Shown here piece by piece: positions 1-10,867 of a stretch of DNA of 64,000 nt; positions within the stretch are counted from its first letter, which is position 1; every line of letters begins with the position of its first letter. Position numbers and translations under genes: made by a program. The stretch is from Lanius collurio (Eukaryota > Chordata > Aves > Passeriformes > Laniidae), in assembly GCA_020086605.1 (NCBI GenBank), contig JACBWW010000018.1, forward strand, positions 9,878,206 through 9,942,205. Reading direction: 5' to 3'. The notes below the pieces were generated by a model. It did not search any database. It was not told the DNA's origin and saw nothing but the letters and a program-made list of their open reading frames with translations.

Positions 1-751
1 GGATATTCTGATATGCTGTACAATAATGTAGATAATTGGTGCCTGAGGAACTGACATTGTACAATAGAAAGCTAATCCTTTTCCAAAGAATGCCCTTTAA
101 TTTGCACAGATCAAAAAGTACAATTTGATCTATAAACTAGCTATAGATGGGTTTATCTATTACTCTCATATTGGATATTACCTTACATGACTAAGAGAAA
201 ATCAGGTTGCAAATTATCTTGACATCAGACATTTGGATTACACCAATCACATCAGTACAAGGCCAAAGTATTAAATGGGTTCCTTACCAGCCTCTGAAAG
301 TGTAAATTGATTCTTAACAAGTACTTTAGTGCTTTTAGGAATTGCATATCAAGATAATGGAATAAGCTGTTTCTTGAGCACACAGTAACTAAGGTCACTG
401 TTAAAACATCTTCCAGTTTCAACAGTGTCCAATTAGTATATTAGGTTACCTGGAAATCTTCAAAATGCTATTTTTAAAATGCAATCTAGTCTCAAGTAGT
501 AAGGTCATGAGCCATGCTAAATAGCTGTTAGCTTAGTGAATCTCTTTAGTAACAGGCTTTTTTTCCTACAAAGTTCAAAGCAGATGTAAGTAATATCAAA
601 TTTTTTTCCTTCTCACTAGACGGATCACAATTCAGCAAAGTCCAAATTAATTCCTTTCTTGAAGAGACACAGTCGTACTTGGCATTTGTCTTCCTCTAGA
701 CATGGTGAACAATGACAACTAGACATTGTGTGCAACACACAAATCACTTGC
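1..751 (-). other. DNER: DNER intron 10, 5' part only
   Basis: The part inside the window begins with the GC donor of exon 10 and runs off the left edge. The sequence is AT-rich with no coding segment, and I see no recognisable mobile element in it. Confidence 0.85.
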
Positions 752-865
752 CTGCATATCCAGGTGCACAAATACATGTAGCATTTAGACCTTCGCTGTC
801 ACAAGTGCCACCGTTCTGGCAGTTGATGTTAACACAAGGATCTTTGTATAATTCACAGTGCCTTC
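752..865 (-). CDS. DNER: DNER exon 10: one EGF-like cassette, GC donor
   Basis: This exon has 114 bp (38 codons) and phase 1-1, with acceptor ttttccttttacag. It encodes GRHCELYKDPC, VNINCQNGGTC, DSEGLNATCIC and APGYAG. It matches the human segment THCELYKDPCANVSC. NAT is an N-glycosylation sequon and CQNGGTC fits the O-fucose consensus. The donor appears to be GC rather than GT: CAG|gcaagtga at 751-750. Using it gives exactly 38 codons and the same 1-1 phase as exons 7-9. The only nearby GT, four bases further (GCAA|gtgatt, exon end 748), would give phase 2 and a 118-bp exon. The alternative would encode G-K before the next exon and cannot be excluded without exon 11. Confidence 0.93.
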
Positions 866-3070
866 CTGTAAAAGGAAAAATCAGTAATTGCCATTGACAT
901 GACTGATACTGGCAGCATGGAATCAGTGCATGTGATAACTTGACTTCACCTGATGAGTGTGAGACTCCAAACCTGTACTTCTGGGCTAATGATGCCATAA
1001 CACTAAAGCCATGTGTTTTATGCTGGCTAAACTTTTTACACACATGCCTCCTCTCTGCTCTTCCCATAGGCTGTGGGCTAGGAGAGGTAGGGCAATTTCT
1101 GCTTAGAAGAACTATTGGATGTCTATGAAAAACCATATAATGAAGCATAAACAGATAAGTTATCTAAAATTCTTCAGTAACATGTAAACAATAATTGTTT
1201 TGACTAGGAATTTTATGTAATAACTTATTTAATAACATACATAGCATTACAATGCCTCTCACTACCTATTGCTGGAAAGTGAGGAGTATTACTAAAGCAA
1301 TTTAAAAAATTATTCAAATGTATAGTTAAAAATAAATAATCGGATGGCTCTACTTCATGCCACTACCTTCACTCTTTCATGCCCAGTGTAGGCCTTGTTA
1401 ATCCAGCAGGTTTGCCTTGCAGAAGATAGTCCAAAGTGTGCCTGGCATATAAAACATATAACACAGCCTATTCCCACCTAGGGATGGGGAAAGAGACTCT
1501 AATGCTACTGCTACATGCATCATTTTCTTCAGGTCTACTGTTCAGATAAAATTTACTTTTATATATATTTATATGTATACACACACACACTCAGTACAGA
1601 CCTGCCAAAATAATTTTGCTGACATTTGCAGTGTTAGCAGGAAAAAGGCAGAGCACTCTCGTTGAGCATCCTGCGGGACCAGCAGAGGCAGCAGCCCATG
1701 GGGACCTGCTGGCACAAGCTCCAGTCCTGCCCAGCCCTGAGAGCTCATCTGTCTGCCAGCCAGGGGGTGTGGAGGCAGAAGGGGCACTGCAGAAGGGCAG
1801 CACTGGGGTGGTGGTGCCAAGACTGAGGCCTCTGATGGCCACATCATATCTTGAGATGGGTACCTCGGGTCTATTCACTGGTGCCACTGAACACCTCAAG
1901 TACTGGAATGATGGGAGCTCAGTAATCAGCAAAAGCTTCTTACAGGCCCAGGTGCCCTGCTTTCATTTACAGCACAATGTGCTGTGCACACAGTGCTTCC
2001 AGCTGCACTGACAGGTCCGAGGAGAAGCTGAACATTATGGTGAAGTGCTGCTTAAACTGTCATGAAAAGCTGAGGGTCATCTCCTCACCAGGCCTCTAAA
2101 ATGAAGAATTCTGTATCTATTGTCAAAGAGCAGTGCAATCACCAGTGTGAAATACATATTTAGTCTCAAGCAGCTGTTAAGTGAGCATTACTTACCAGCA
2201 CTTATCAATCAGATAAGGATTGATATGCTTAATGAGAAAATGCTGGAGCAATGTTCCTTAAAATACAGTAATTCTGTTTAAAATATTTATCTATTTTCAA
2301 TCCTAATAGCATATAAAATTACATTCAAAATGTTCTCACAGCATGATTCAACATAGAATACACTAAAAAAAGTATCATTTTAGCCCTCCCCCGAAGGATT
2401 TGTCACAGACCACTGATATGTGTTAATTTGTTTACAGCTGAAATGTACTGTGAGAGAAAGGATTTTGTATACCCAAACACTCTTCTCATCCATTTTATAA
2501 ATTACTTAAGAAATGCCAAAGATGGATTCCATTTGAACACAAATCTCAGAATAGCTGCAGTTAACATTGAAAAGCAGTCACAGACCTACTACTCTCTCTG
2601 GACTTCACTGTCTTCCAAATGAACAATCAAGATACTACTCCTTTTTACTAATCTATTTCAAATACTAATCTCTATTATTATGTTTTTAGCTCACTTCACT
2701 GGAGAAAATTAATAAAAAAAAAATTTGAAAGCTCTCCATGTAAAGGCTTCAACAACTGATGAACAGTTATGTTTTCTTTTAAAAATGCATCACTTTCTAA
2801 CATATCCTAAAAACAGCAGAAAAAACTACACTTGAGAAGAACAGAGAGAATCCATTGGTGCCCAGACAAGGACATGCATTCCTCACAGAGGAGCTAAATC
2901 TGAACTATTCATTTGAATAAACATTATGGGATCAGGATCAATAATGAAGTTTGTCTCTGCTAATTTTACATGAGAGATATATTTCTGCTCAGTGGAGGAT
3001 ATGCTATCTCTCTGTTTGTAACAGAACCTACCATAAAAAATACAGAGAACAACTGCAAACCCCACCCTAC
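866..3070 (-). other. DNER: DNER intron 9
   Basis: This intron is 2,205 bp. It contains a short AT/AC stretch at about 1561-1590 and an unusually GC-rich block at about 1636-2010 (listed separately). The remainder is ordinary AT-rich intron. Confidence 0.9.
1636..2010. other. GC-rich block, unidentified
   Basis: This stretch of about 375 bp is clearly more GC-rich than its surroundings. It has open frames on both strands (131 codons on plus from 1616, 113 on minus from 1932). I do not recognise either translation, neither has a domain-like pattern, and no splice signals tie it to DNER. It could be an old mobile-element fragment, a gene-converted GC island or a conserved non-coding element. 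Confidence 0.4.
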
Positions 3071-3193
3071 CTTCGTATTCAGCAAGGCACACACACTCGT
3101 AGCTGTTGACAAGGTCTCTGCAGGTGGCTCCGTTCTGGCAGGGTGCAGAGAGGCATTCATTATATTCCTCCTCACAGTAAAGGCCATGGTAAC
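3071..3193 (-). CDS. DNER: DNER exon 9: one EGF-like cassette
   Basis: This exon has 123 bp (41 codons) and phase 1-1, with acceptor tgtgatttag and donor AAG|gtaggg. It encodes GYHGLYCEEEYNEC, LSAPCQNGATC, RDLVNSYECVC and LAEYEG. The pattern YNEC...CxDLVNxYxC resembles calcium-binding EGF repeats. CLSAPC fits the O-glucose consensus and CQNGATC the O-fucose consensus. Human has CLSAPCLNAATC at the same place, so the O-fucose-type site differs mainly in the two residues after the second cysteine. The pyrimidine tract of the acceptor is short. Confidence 0.96.
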
Positions 3194-3931
3194 CTAAATC
3201 ACATGAAAAGGAAATAAAAATAGCTATGAAACACTTCCCAGTAAAAATTACAATTAGGCAACTACAGACTGTGGGCAGATGCTTGCTAATTTAAATATAC
3301 TGTGCAAACTGATATATGTTAAGACACTGATTTTAAAGGCATCTGTTTCCCAGGTGAAAATTACCAAGAAAATATTGGAAGCACAATGTTCTGGGAGAAT
3401 TCCCTGTCCCTGTGATAAACCACAGTGAGGTGTAAGGATGGAGGCTGGTGGCAGAGGCCAGAAGCACCAATGTGAATACCCACAATCTGATTGTTAAAAG
3501 AAATACAGGAATGTTGACTATCTCCCAGCTCCTTTGGATCCTTGCAGCAAAGCCACTTTTCATCAAAGAAGTGATAATTGTATAACAGTAGCTAGAATGA
3601 TAACATGTTTTAGCTTTAATGCTGTACAATGTCAAAGCATTGTAGAAGCATTAAGGTACTTCCATCTTTACAGTATTCCCAAGCCATAGGCAGGTATTAT
3701 GGGCTGATTAGGCAAACACAGAAAGCAGAAGCAAGAAAAGCTACACAGCCTGTTAACAGCCACTGAGTCATTTGTATTATGAGATAAGAAAGAACAAGTT
3801 AATCCGCTCGAAAACAGCACCTTCCTCATTACTTAGAGTGCGACACAATCATTAGTCTTAGCAGTAGTTGAAATTACAGATGTAGTGTAGTCTGTGATAC
3901 AATACCATTCACTGGAACAATGCTCATGTGC

Positions 3932-3962
3932 TTATTAATTATTATTAATTATTATTATTAAT
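3932..3962. repeat. (TTA)n-like microsatellite
   Basis: Imperfect runs of TTA/ATT, with two TTAATT interruptions, occur in intron 8. Confidence 0.85.
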
Positions 3963-6650
3963 CAAAAGCTGGATTTCCTTATTACATAAAAAAGCATTAG
4001 ATGAATGAATGTACAATGAATAAATATGCAATGGGCATGAAAAAGGCCTAAAATACAAAGTGTAGATTCTGCAGTATGATTTCCTTCTTAAAGTAATCTC
4101 TAGTTAGTAGCAAAATTCATAGATATGAAAGGATGGTATCTTTCATGAACAAAGAACCAAAGAGAGGGCAGATTCTCATCTTAGTAAGTGGCAATCCATA
4201 TTCAGTACCCTGGTCTAAATTTTTGCCAAAATTCTCATAGAATCATAGAAAATAGGATAAATGCTGCCTTCAGACACTATTTTCACCCCTCCTCTCCCTC
4301 CCTATTACGGATAATTCAAAACAAAATTTTATGAAGTTACAACTGTTAGTACTACTCAAGATGTATAGACAATACCATCCATTATGATTCTCAAAAAATT
4401 GTCCTTTCATAGGAATTAGTTGCACTATAAGTTATTAAGAAACAGTTCGGAATCATTTTCTCCAAAGCTGTCAGCCAGACAATACAGAATTAATTATGCT
4501 AAATGTTGTGGGTTTTCTTGCTAGCCTACAATCAAGTTTATCTAGCTTATGATTCTATGAAATATCCTTATGTAATGAGATCTGTAGCCAACATATAAAC
4601 CACCAAAATCAGATGGGAGAATTGGAAAGAAAAATAGATGGGAATTCCCAGTGTTTAACACTGATGTAATGAGATAGTCTCAGAAAAAATGTTTTCCACT
4701 TCTCACCTTTCCAAGAAAATGAAGGAAATTTGTGACTAAAGAGTTGTCTGGTTTCCAAAATCAATATGAACTCTGGTATCCCCTCCTCAGGCTGCAGCCA
4801 GCCCATGCTGCCGGACACTGCACACTACCGGGGAAAGATGTTTTCTCTCTCCACGAGAGGGCAGGTCTCACCCACACACAATTTCACCCTCATCCTCACC
4901 CGGGGGCCAGCAGCTTCCTTCTGCTGGAACTGTTGGGATGGAGAATGTTCAGCTATGGGACCACATTAGGGAAAGGCATGCTTCTCCTCAGGGAGATAAG
5001 AGGCACCTTGTCATTCTAATTGAGCATTTCTCTTTGTATTACGGCTTTTAAAGTATACTGATATAGAAACCCTGCTGTATACTGAATTCATGAATATATC
5101 TTCACAAAGACTACATAATTTCTGTATTTTTGTTGAAGAATTTAGATTGAAGGAGAATTTTTCATAAATAACTTCAGAGTAATGGATTCTAGTGTAATTG
5201 CTTCCTCTCTTTCTAGTAGTGTTATGATTCTGCTGCTTTTATGTTCACAGCCAATGCCAAATGCAGCTCTTTGCATCTTCTGTGGTGTGCAACATTTCTG
5301 TGCACATATTCAGAAAGAAAGAGAAAATACCTACACTAACAACACACTTCTTCAGCTACTGTATCCTGAACAGGATAAAAAAACCACAGTAGGCATTGCA
5401 GCTTCAAAAAAGGGCAACTTTTATTTTCTAGGTCACTTGAAATTGGAAAAGCGTTCAGTAACAGCATCTTCATGAACTCAAGCAGAACTTGAAAATGAAG
5501 GTCCAATTTTGATGTGCCCTCTTTAGAGGCTGAGGAATGGACAGGGAACCAAAAAAACCCTAAAACAGAGATGTCCCTATGTTACCCCTTCTCCCTCTAC
5601 ATGACCACACCTTTGCTACTGGTCTTTATGAAAGCAGAAACAGATCTGTTGCCATTTTCCTCTTGATCCTCAAATTCTTCTTCCTCTTTCTTATGCAACA
5701 GGAAGGCTGCCTTGAAGAGAGGAGGTTATTTCCCTGATGATTTCTGGCATGGCCTTCAGTTACATGTTGAACTGCACTGTCCTTGCACGTGGCTGTTAAA
5801 AACTGCAGAAGGAGAAAATAGGAAAGGGAGCACACAATCTGTGTCACATGGGCTGATGAGAAGAAGACAGAGGCTTTGCCAAAGCCTCCAAGAGCCAAAG
5901 ATACAGCAGAGTAATCTCTCAAGAATATCTGCACTATCAGGTTAACAAAAGAAAGAGGTAGAAGTTTATTCTCCCTTTAGAAATCAATAAAGAACAAAGG
6001 TGAAAGCTTTTTAGCCTTTTTAGACACTAACTCGCCACTAGTGATTCCCTGGGCTCATCCATACTTAACACTTCACCCAACCAGGGCAGCAGAATATAAA
6101 ATCCCATCTTTATGGGAAGGCCTAATGGGGTACAACACAAACCAGCTCTATTTTGCAGGGAATGGCATCAGTCCAAATGCATGGCTGTTCACTAAGACAG
6201 AGTTCATATTACACAGTCAGGAAAGAAATGTGTTCAGCAAAAGTCTGAGCTTATACAGCAACTAAGAGAGAGAAGAATGCTCCAGATGGCAGGAAGGTAG
6301 GAAGCTCACCAGCCATGGCCAGATTGCATGGAAGGTTGTCTTAATGTAGAAGTGGAAACAAGAGGAGAAGCAGTAACAGGCTCAGAGACAGTCAGGAACT
6401 GGAATTAACCTAAAGTCACTTCTGCCAGAGCTCACATATCCTGCCCCCAATACCAAATGTGGGAAGGGAAAGACAGAGAAAAGAAAAATGTTGCACTGGC
6501 CTCTGCAAAGGCACGAAAATAAGCCTGTGCTCCTAGAACCATCTATTAGGCTGCATTAGCAGTAAAATCAAGGGAACAGATTCTATGGTACTACTTCTAA
6601 AGCTGCAGTCACTTTTGATACCCTGCAGCACTTCTTCTGAAACTCTTAAT

Positions 6651-6783
6651 TTCTTTTCTTTCTCTTTTCTTTTCTTTTTTTCTTTTTTTCTCTTTTCCTT
6701 TTCTCTTTTTTCTTTTTCTTTTTTTCTTTTTCTTTTTTTCTTTTCTCTTTTCTTTTTTTCTTTTCTTTTTTCTTTTCTTTTCC
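6651..6783. repeat. Pure pyrimidine (TTTTC-like) tract
   Basis: All 133 bases on the plus strand are C or T, arranged as irregular T3-7C units. The two low-complexity frames across it (Phe/Ser-rich on plus, Lys/Glu/Arg-rich on minus) are artefacts. On the DNER transcript strand the tract is purine-only. Pure purine-pyrimidine tracts of this length can form triplex structures in vitro. Confidence 0.95.
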
Positions 6784-9700
6784 AAATGTTTCATATATGC
6801 CAAATATATTTATATAGAGGGCAGGTGTTAATGTCTGTACATGTATTTTGCAGTTTCAAAATCTATGTCTTTAAAAAACCCAAATCCAAAGCTTTGCTGC
6901 AATATTAAGCTATGCAATTTCTAGCTACATTTCTCCACTTTGGAACAGACAAAATTAAAAATACTATATTAAATATTTGCATTTGAAATTTATAACAGTA
7001 GCTGTATTAAAACAATTGTGTATAAAGAGTAAAAAGGTTTAAGAGGAGGAAGAAACTGCTTTGGGAACCAGGGACTAAATAAAAATTCTATGAACAGGCA
7101 AAGTGGGGTCCCACTAGTTTCACCAACCTGGCACTAGATGAGAAATCCAACAAATAAGCACAAAAATTTTTATTAGAATTAGTTCTTTAATATAGGGTAA
7201 GAAGTAAAACACAACACAAACTCGGAATCTAAGGTCCAAACATTAAGTATTGCTTTGCTACCTGTAAAGGGCGAGGTAATAAATATTAATAATTAGAGTG
7301 TGCAAATATATTAATAAAGATTTAAGGTAAGGTTTCATGTGCAATTGAGAAATCAGATACACAATACAAAGTAGGTATGGTTGCATAGGTTTGGGAACTC
7401 CACAGAGCTCCTCAGCAGACATTTGAAGTATGTTCAACTTGGAAATAACTTACACACTTTTCCTTCCATTCTGGAAACAGGAACATTCCAAAGTACTACT
7501 GCTTTCCAAGCTAGCTTATACAAATCAGCTTTTCTGAACAAGCTGTTAGATGAAAGGCCACAATGAAAGCCAACACACACAAACAGAATTAGTAGTAAAT
7601 GTCTGGTTGTTCATGTTCTGCAAATTGTGCAGCTATGCAATTATAACTACTATCATTTATCAATCTTCAAATCTGCACACTGGCCAAAAAACCATGGAAG
7701 CCAAACTGCCAACCAAGCAAGGAGACTTGCATAGAATTTGGGCTAATTGGAACTATTTAAAAGTCCTCTCTTGTTTAATTTTTGAGGCAGAATTAACACA
7801 GATGAAAATCCAACTGACACTGTAAAACAGTGCCCAAAGAAAGGACAGTATTCGGGTCACACATATAAGCAAAACTCTTAGGCACTTTGTTTCTGCATTA
7901 CAAAATTATATCCCCTGCAAAACACTTAAAAAAAAAAAAATAAAGAATAGTGCATCCTAGACCTGAACACAAAAATTAAGTGACAGATTCCAAAGTTTTT
8001 AAAATTGCATTTTAGACATGCCAGACAATCAATATAGAAGAGAATTCTAAAATGTCATTTAATAACCTTTCCATTAATATATCTAAAAATACAATGTGTA
8101 AGAATTCAGGGACATGTCTGAAAGCCTCCTGTGCAAAGAACACAGTGGTCTAGGAGCGGGCACACTGATGCTGAGAGCCTGCAAGCAAGAAAGCCTCGGG
8201 ATCACAAGGCAGAGACCATTTCTTTCCTGGCAATATCTTTATTATTAAACCTTGAAAATGCTACTAAACTGTACACAAATTTTATTCATTCACTTTACAA
8301 GTAATGTAACAGACACTGTCAAGGTCTCTTAAGACAAAATTGTAAATAGAATCTAGCTTCTTAATATCCCAGAGACATAACCTACCCACCCTAGCAAACT
8401 GCTTTTTGATAGAGATACCAAAAATGGATTAGGCTAAGATTTGTAGTCATTACTATAGTTTGGGGTTTTTTAGGAATTGCAACCAAGGAATCCTCAAGTT
8501 TAATTGCTTTTATGTGCCTTACACTCAATAATTACCCAAACCAAGGGCAAAGTGTATCTTATAGTGCCTCCTACATGCTGATCTACACAGAAGTTGACTG
8601 CCATTTATCTAATATCCCTTTAACTCATGGGGAAAAGATCTCAAGATAATTGATTTGAATTCTGCTGCTATCACTAAATATAAGCCCATTATGGCATTTT
8701 CGTAACAGTGAAAAGGCATGAAAGGCATAAAAGAAGGAAAATAATTATTCTGTCTATTCCTATCTTGCTACCACTTAGGTGCAGTTCTTAAATTACTTTC
8801 CAAAACAAGTTACCCAAGTTTTTATACTATTGACAGATAAATGACAAGCTTACTTAATCTGGCCTCTAGTTGTACTTCTATGTGAAACAAGTAATGTTAT
8901 TTTTAAAAGTGAAGATTACAGCAGCCTAAAAAACATTTGGAAAAAAGAAAGCTTTTTTTAATGTCATTTTTGGAGCAACACAAAAGAGTTCAACTAAATA
9001 AGTGCCATATATGGTCCTGGATGCAATCTCTAAGGCTTCTCATTTCTAACTATTAAAAGAATAAATATTGTTTAAATAAAAATAAGTTTCCATAACACAA
9101 GAGGTCTAAGACTACTTTTAAGTCCTGAGAGAGATAGAATAATTTTGAAAAAAATCAAACAATGGAATTCTGATCAGCTTTAAGTGACAAACTTCTGAAA
9201 AAAAACTTTTATTTGACTAAGAATATTTTACTAGCTTTTCTTTGTTTGAACTACAGGCAAAGAACATGCTGAAGAAGATTAAAACTTCCCTGGTATTCTC
9301 AGAAAGATAAATGTCTAGTTTTTCCTACTACTAATGACAAGTGGTGTCAACAAATGTATTATAAGGTAACACTACTATGGTATTGTCTGCATTTCACTTT
9401 CATATCTTTCTCCTTTATAAAAGAGTATGTAATTTAACTATAAATCTGTCAACCTCAACAAAAAATTTCCATTAGCTTCTGGTAATTTGTGAGTACCTCC
9501 CAAAAAACTTTTGACAGTCCCTTCCATGTCTCTAAAAACCAGATAAATTCTGACATCAACTAAAAACGCTGAATTAGTAGTTTTCATCACAAAATCCCCA
9601 TATTTGTAAATAACCACAAATGGATATGTAGGATTATTGCACATCCTGCAAAGTGAGATGGAGGAAATGAAGAACAACTGTGACTGGTTTCTACCAAAAC

Positions 9701-10642
9701 AAGGAAAAGCAGCAGAGAGAAGGAAAGGAATGTAAAGCAATGTGAATGTCACAGCAGAGCTGCTAACTATCAAACATCACTCCTAATTTTACCCCTTGTA
9801 CACTGGGAATTTGTTTTAACCTTAATTTAATCAGTTTTAGAGTTCATAGCTTTATAGGGACAGACTTTAAAAAAAAAGGTGCCAAAATTATTCAAGTGAG
9901 AACAAAGATTGGTACTCACTCTGCAAGTGCTTAAGCAGCAGTGGATATATAGCACTGGTTATCAGACATGCTAACTGCTACTTACCCTATTAATTATCAT
10001 TGCCAAAATGGATAAAGGGAGCTATAAGCACCTCAATATTCTGTTATATTGCTACAGTGATGAGAAAAATCTGGAGCTAAGCCAATAGCTACCCAGACAC
10101 CATGACTGTCAGGCTATGCTGTCAAACAGTTCCCATCTGAGTCTCCTCACTCGACTCACCTGAGCAGCACCACCGGATCTTCTCTAGAGAGACAATTCAT
10201 GTAAACATGGATGGCAGAACTAAAACCCTTTGGAGTAATCAATATTTTTCCTTCTCTACTTCTGTTCAGCCACTTTGTCTGTTTTTCTCCTTTCCTAATG
10301 ATCAGCATCACATTTTCCATTCTCTCTAGCAAATTTTGTAATTCCAATAGTCCTGATGCCTCGCCTTAAAAAGATTTATCCTGCAGACTACAGTTTTGTA
10401 ATACAGCTGTAGAGTTCTGTCAACCCATATGGATCTCAGTGGGTATTTCAATGCTCACTCTGCAATTTTTGGTTTTCCAAGTGCAATGTGTAGATTCCTA
10501 TCATCACTCTAAACAGTTAGAACATCTGCTCAATGTGTTTTATAGACTGAAAAGAAGGAAAGGAAGTAATTTTAAGCTATATATGGAACCTACATATAAA
10601 AATATTAGAAGATTTACAGAGCATGTAACTGTTGGTACAAAC

Positions 10643-10867
10643 CAGGGATACAGAGGCATCTGTAGCTGGTTCCAACGCTGCGACAAATGCCATGTGCACA
10701 CGGATTCAGGGCACAGAAATCAATCAGCTGAGCACATGTAGGTCCTGTAAATCCAGGACTACAGCTGCAGGAGAAAGCAAGTCTGTCTGCATAACAGGTT
10801 CCATTGTTCTGGCAGGGAGATGACGCACAAGGGTCTATTTTGTCCTCGCAAGTGGTTCCTAAAAACC
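10643..10867 (-). CDS. DNER: DNER exon 8: two EGF-like cassettes
   Basis: This exon has 225 bp (75 codons) and phase 1-1, with acceptor tttatttctttcag and a rather weak donor CTG|gtttgt. It encodes GFLGTTCEDKIDPC, ASSPCQNNGTC, LAFSCSCSPGFTG, PTCAQLIDFCALNPC, AHGICRS and TSYRCLCIPG. Two EGF repeats are covered. The first has both O-glucose (CASSPC) and O-fucose (CQNNGTC) sites. The second has a short CAHGIC loop without either. Human DNER reads GFTGPTCAQLIDFCALSPC here, nearly identical. The aspartate before the last PG of the second repeat is isoleucine here, a small oddity relative to the human protein. Confidence 0.97.

Larger units (their letters stand above)
3194..10642 (-). other. DNER: DNER intron 8
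   Basis: This intron is 7,449 bp. It contains an ATT-rich microsatellite at 3932-3962 and a 133-bp pyrimidine tract at 6651-6783. I see no exon and no well-preserved mobile element in the remainder. Confidence 0.9.

Noticed and set aside
744..1148. 134-codon minus-strand frame ending in an EGF-like segment
   Set aside because: Only its last part is coding (DNER exon 10, 752-865). The rest is intron 9 read-through upstream of a good splice acceptor.
4235..4565. ATAGAATCATAGAA at 4235-4250 and TATGATTCTATGAA near 4549-4562, resembling CR1 tails in opposite orientation
   Set aside because: The sequence between them does not resemble a CR1 body in either direction, so the octamer matches may be chance or too degraded to call.
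6585..6908. Phe/Ser-rich and Lys-rich frames across the pyrimidine tract
   Set aside because: They are low-complexity translations of a simple repeat.
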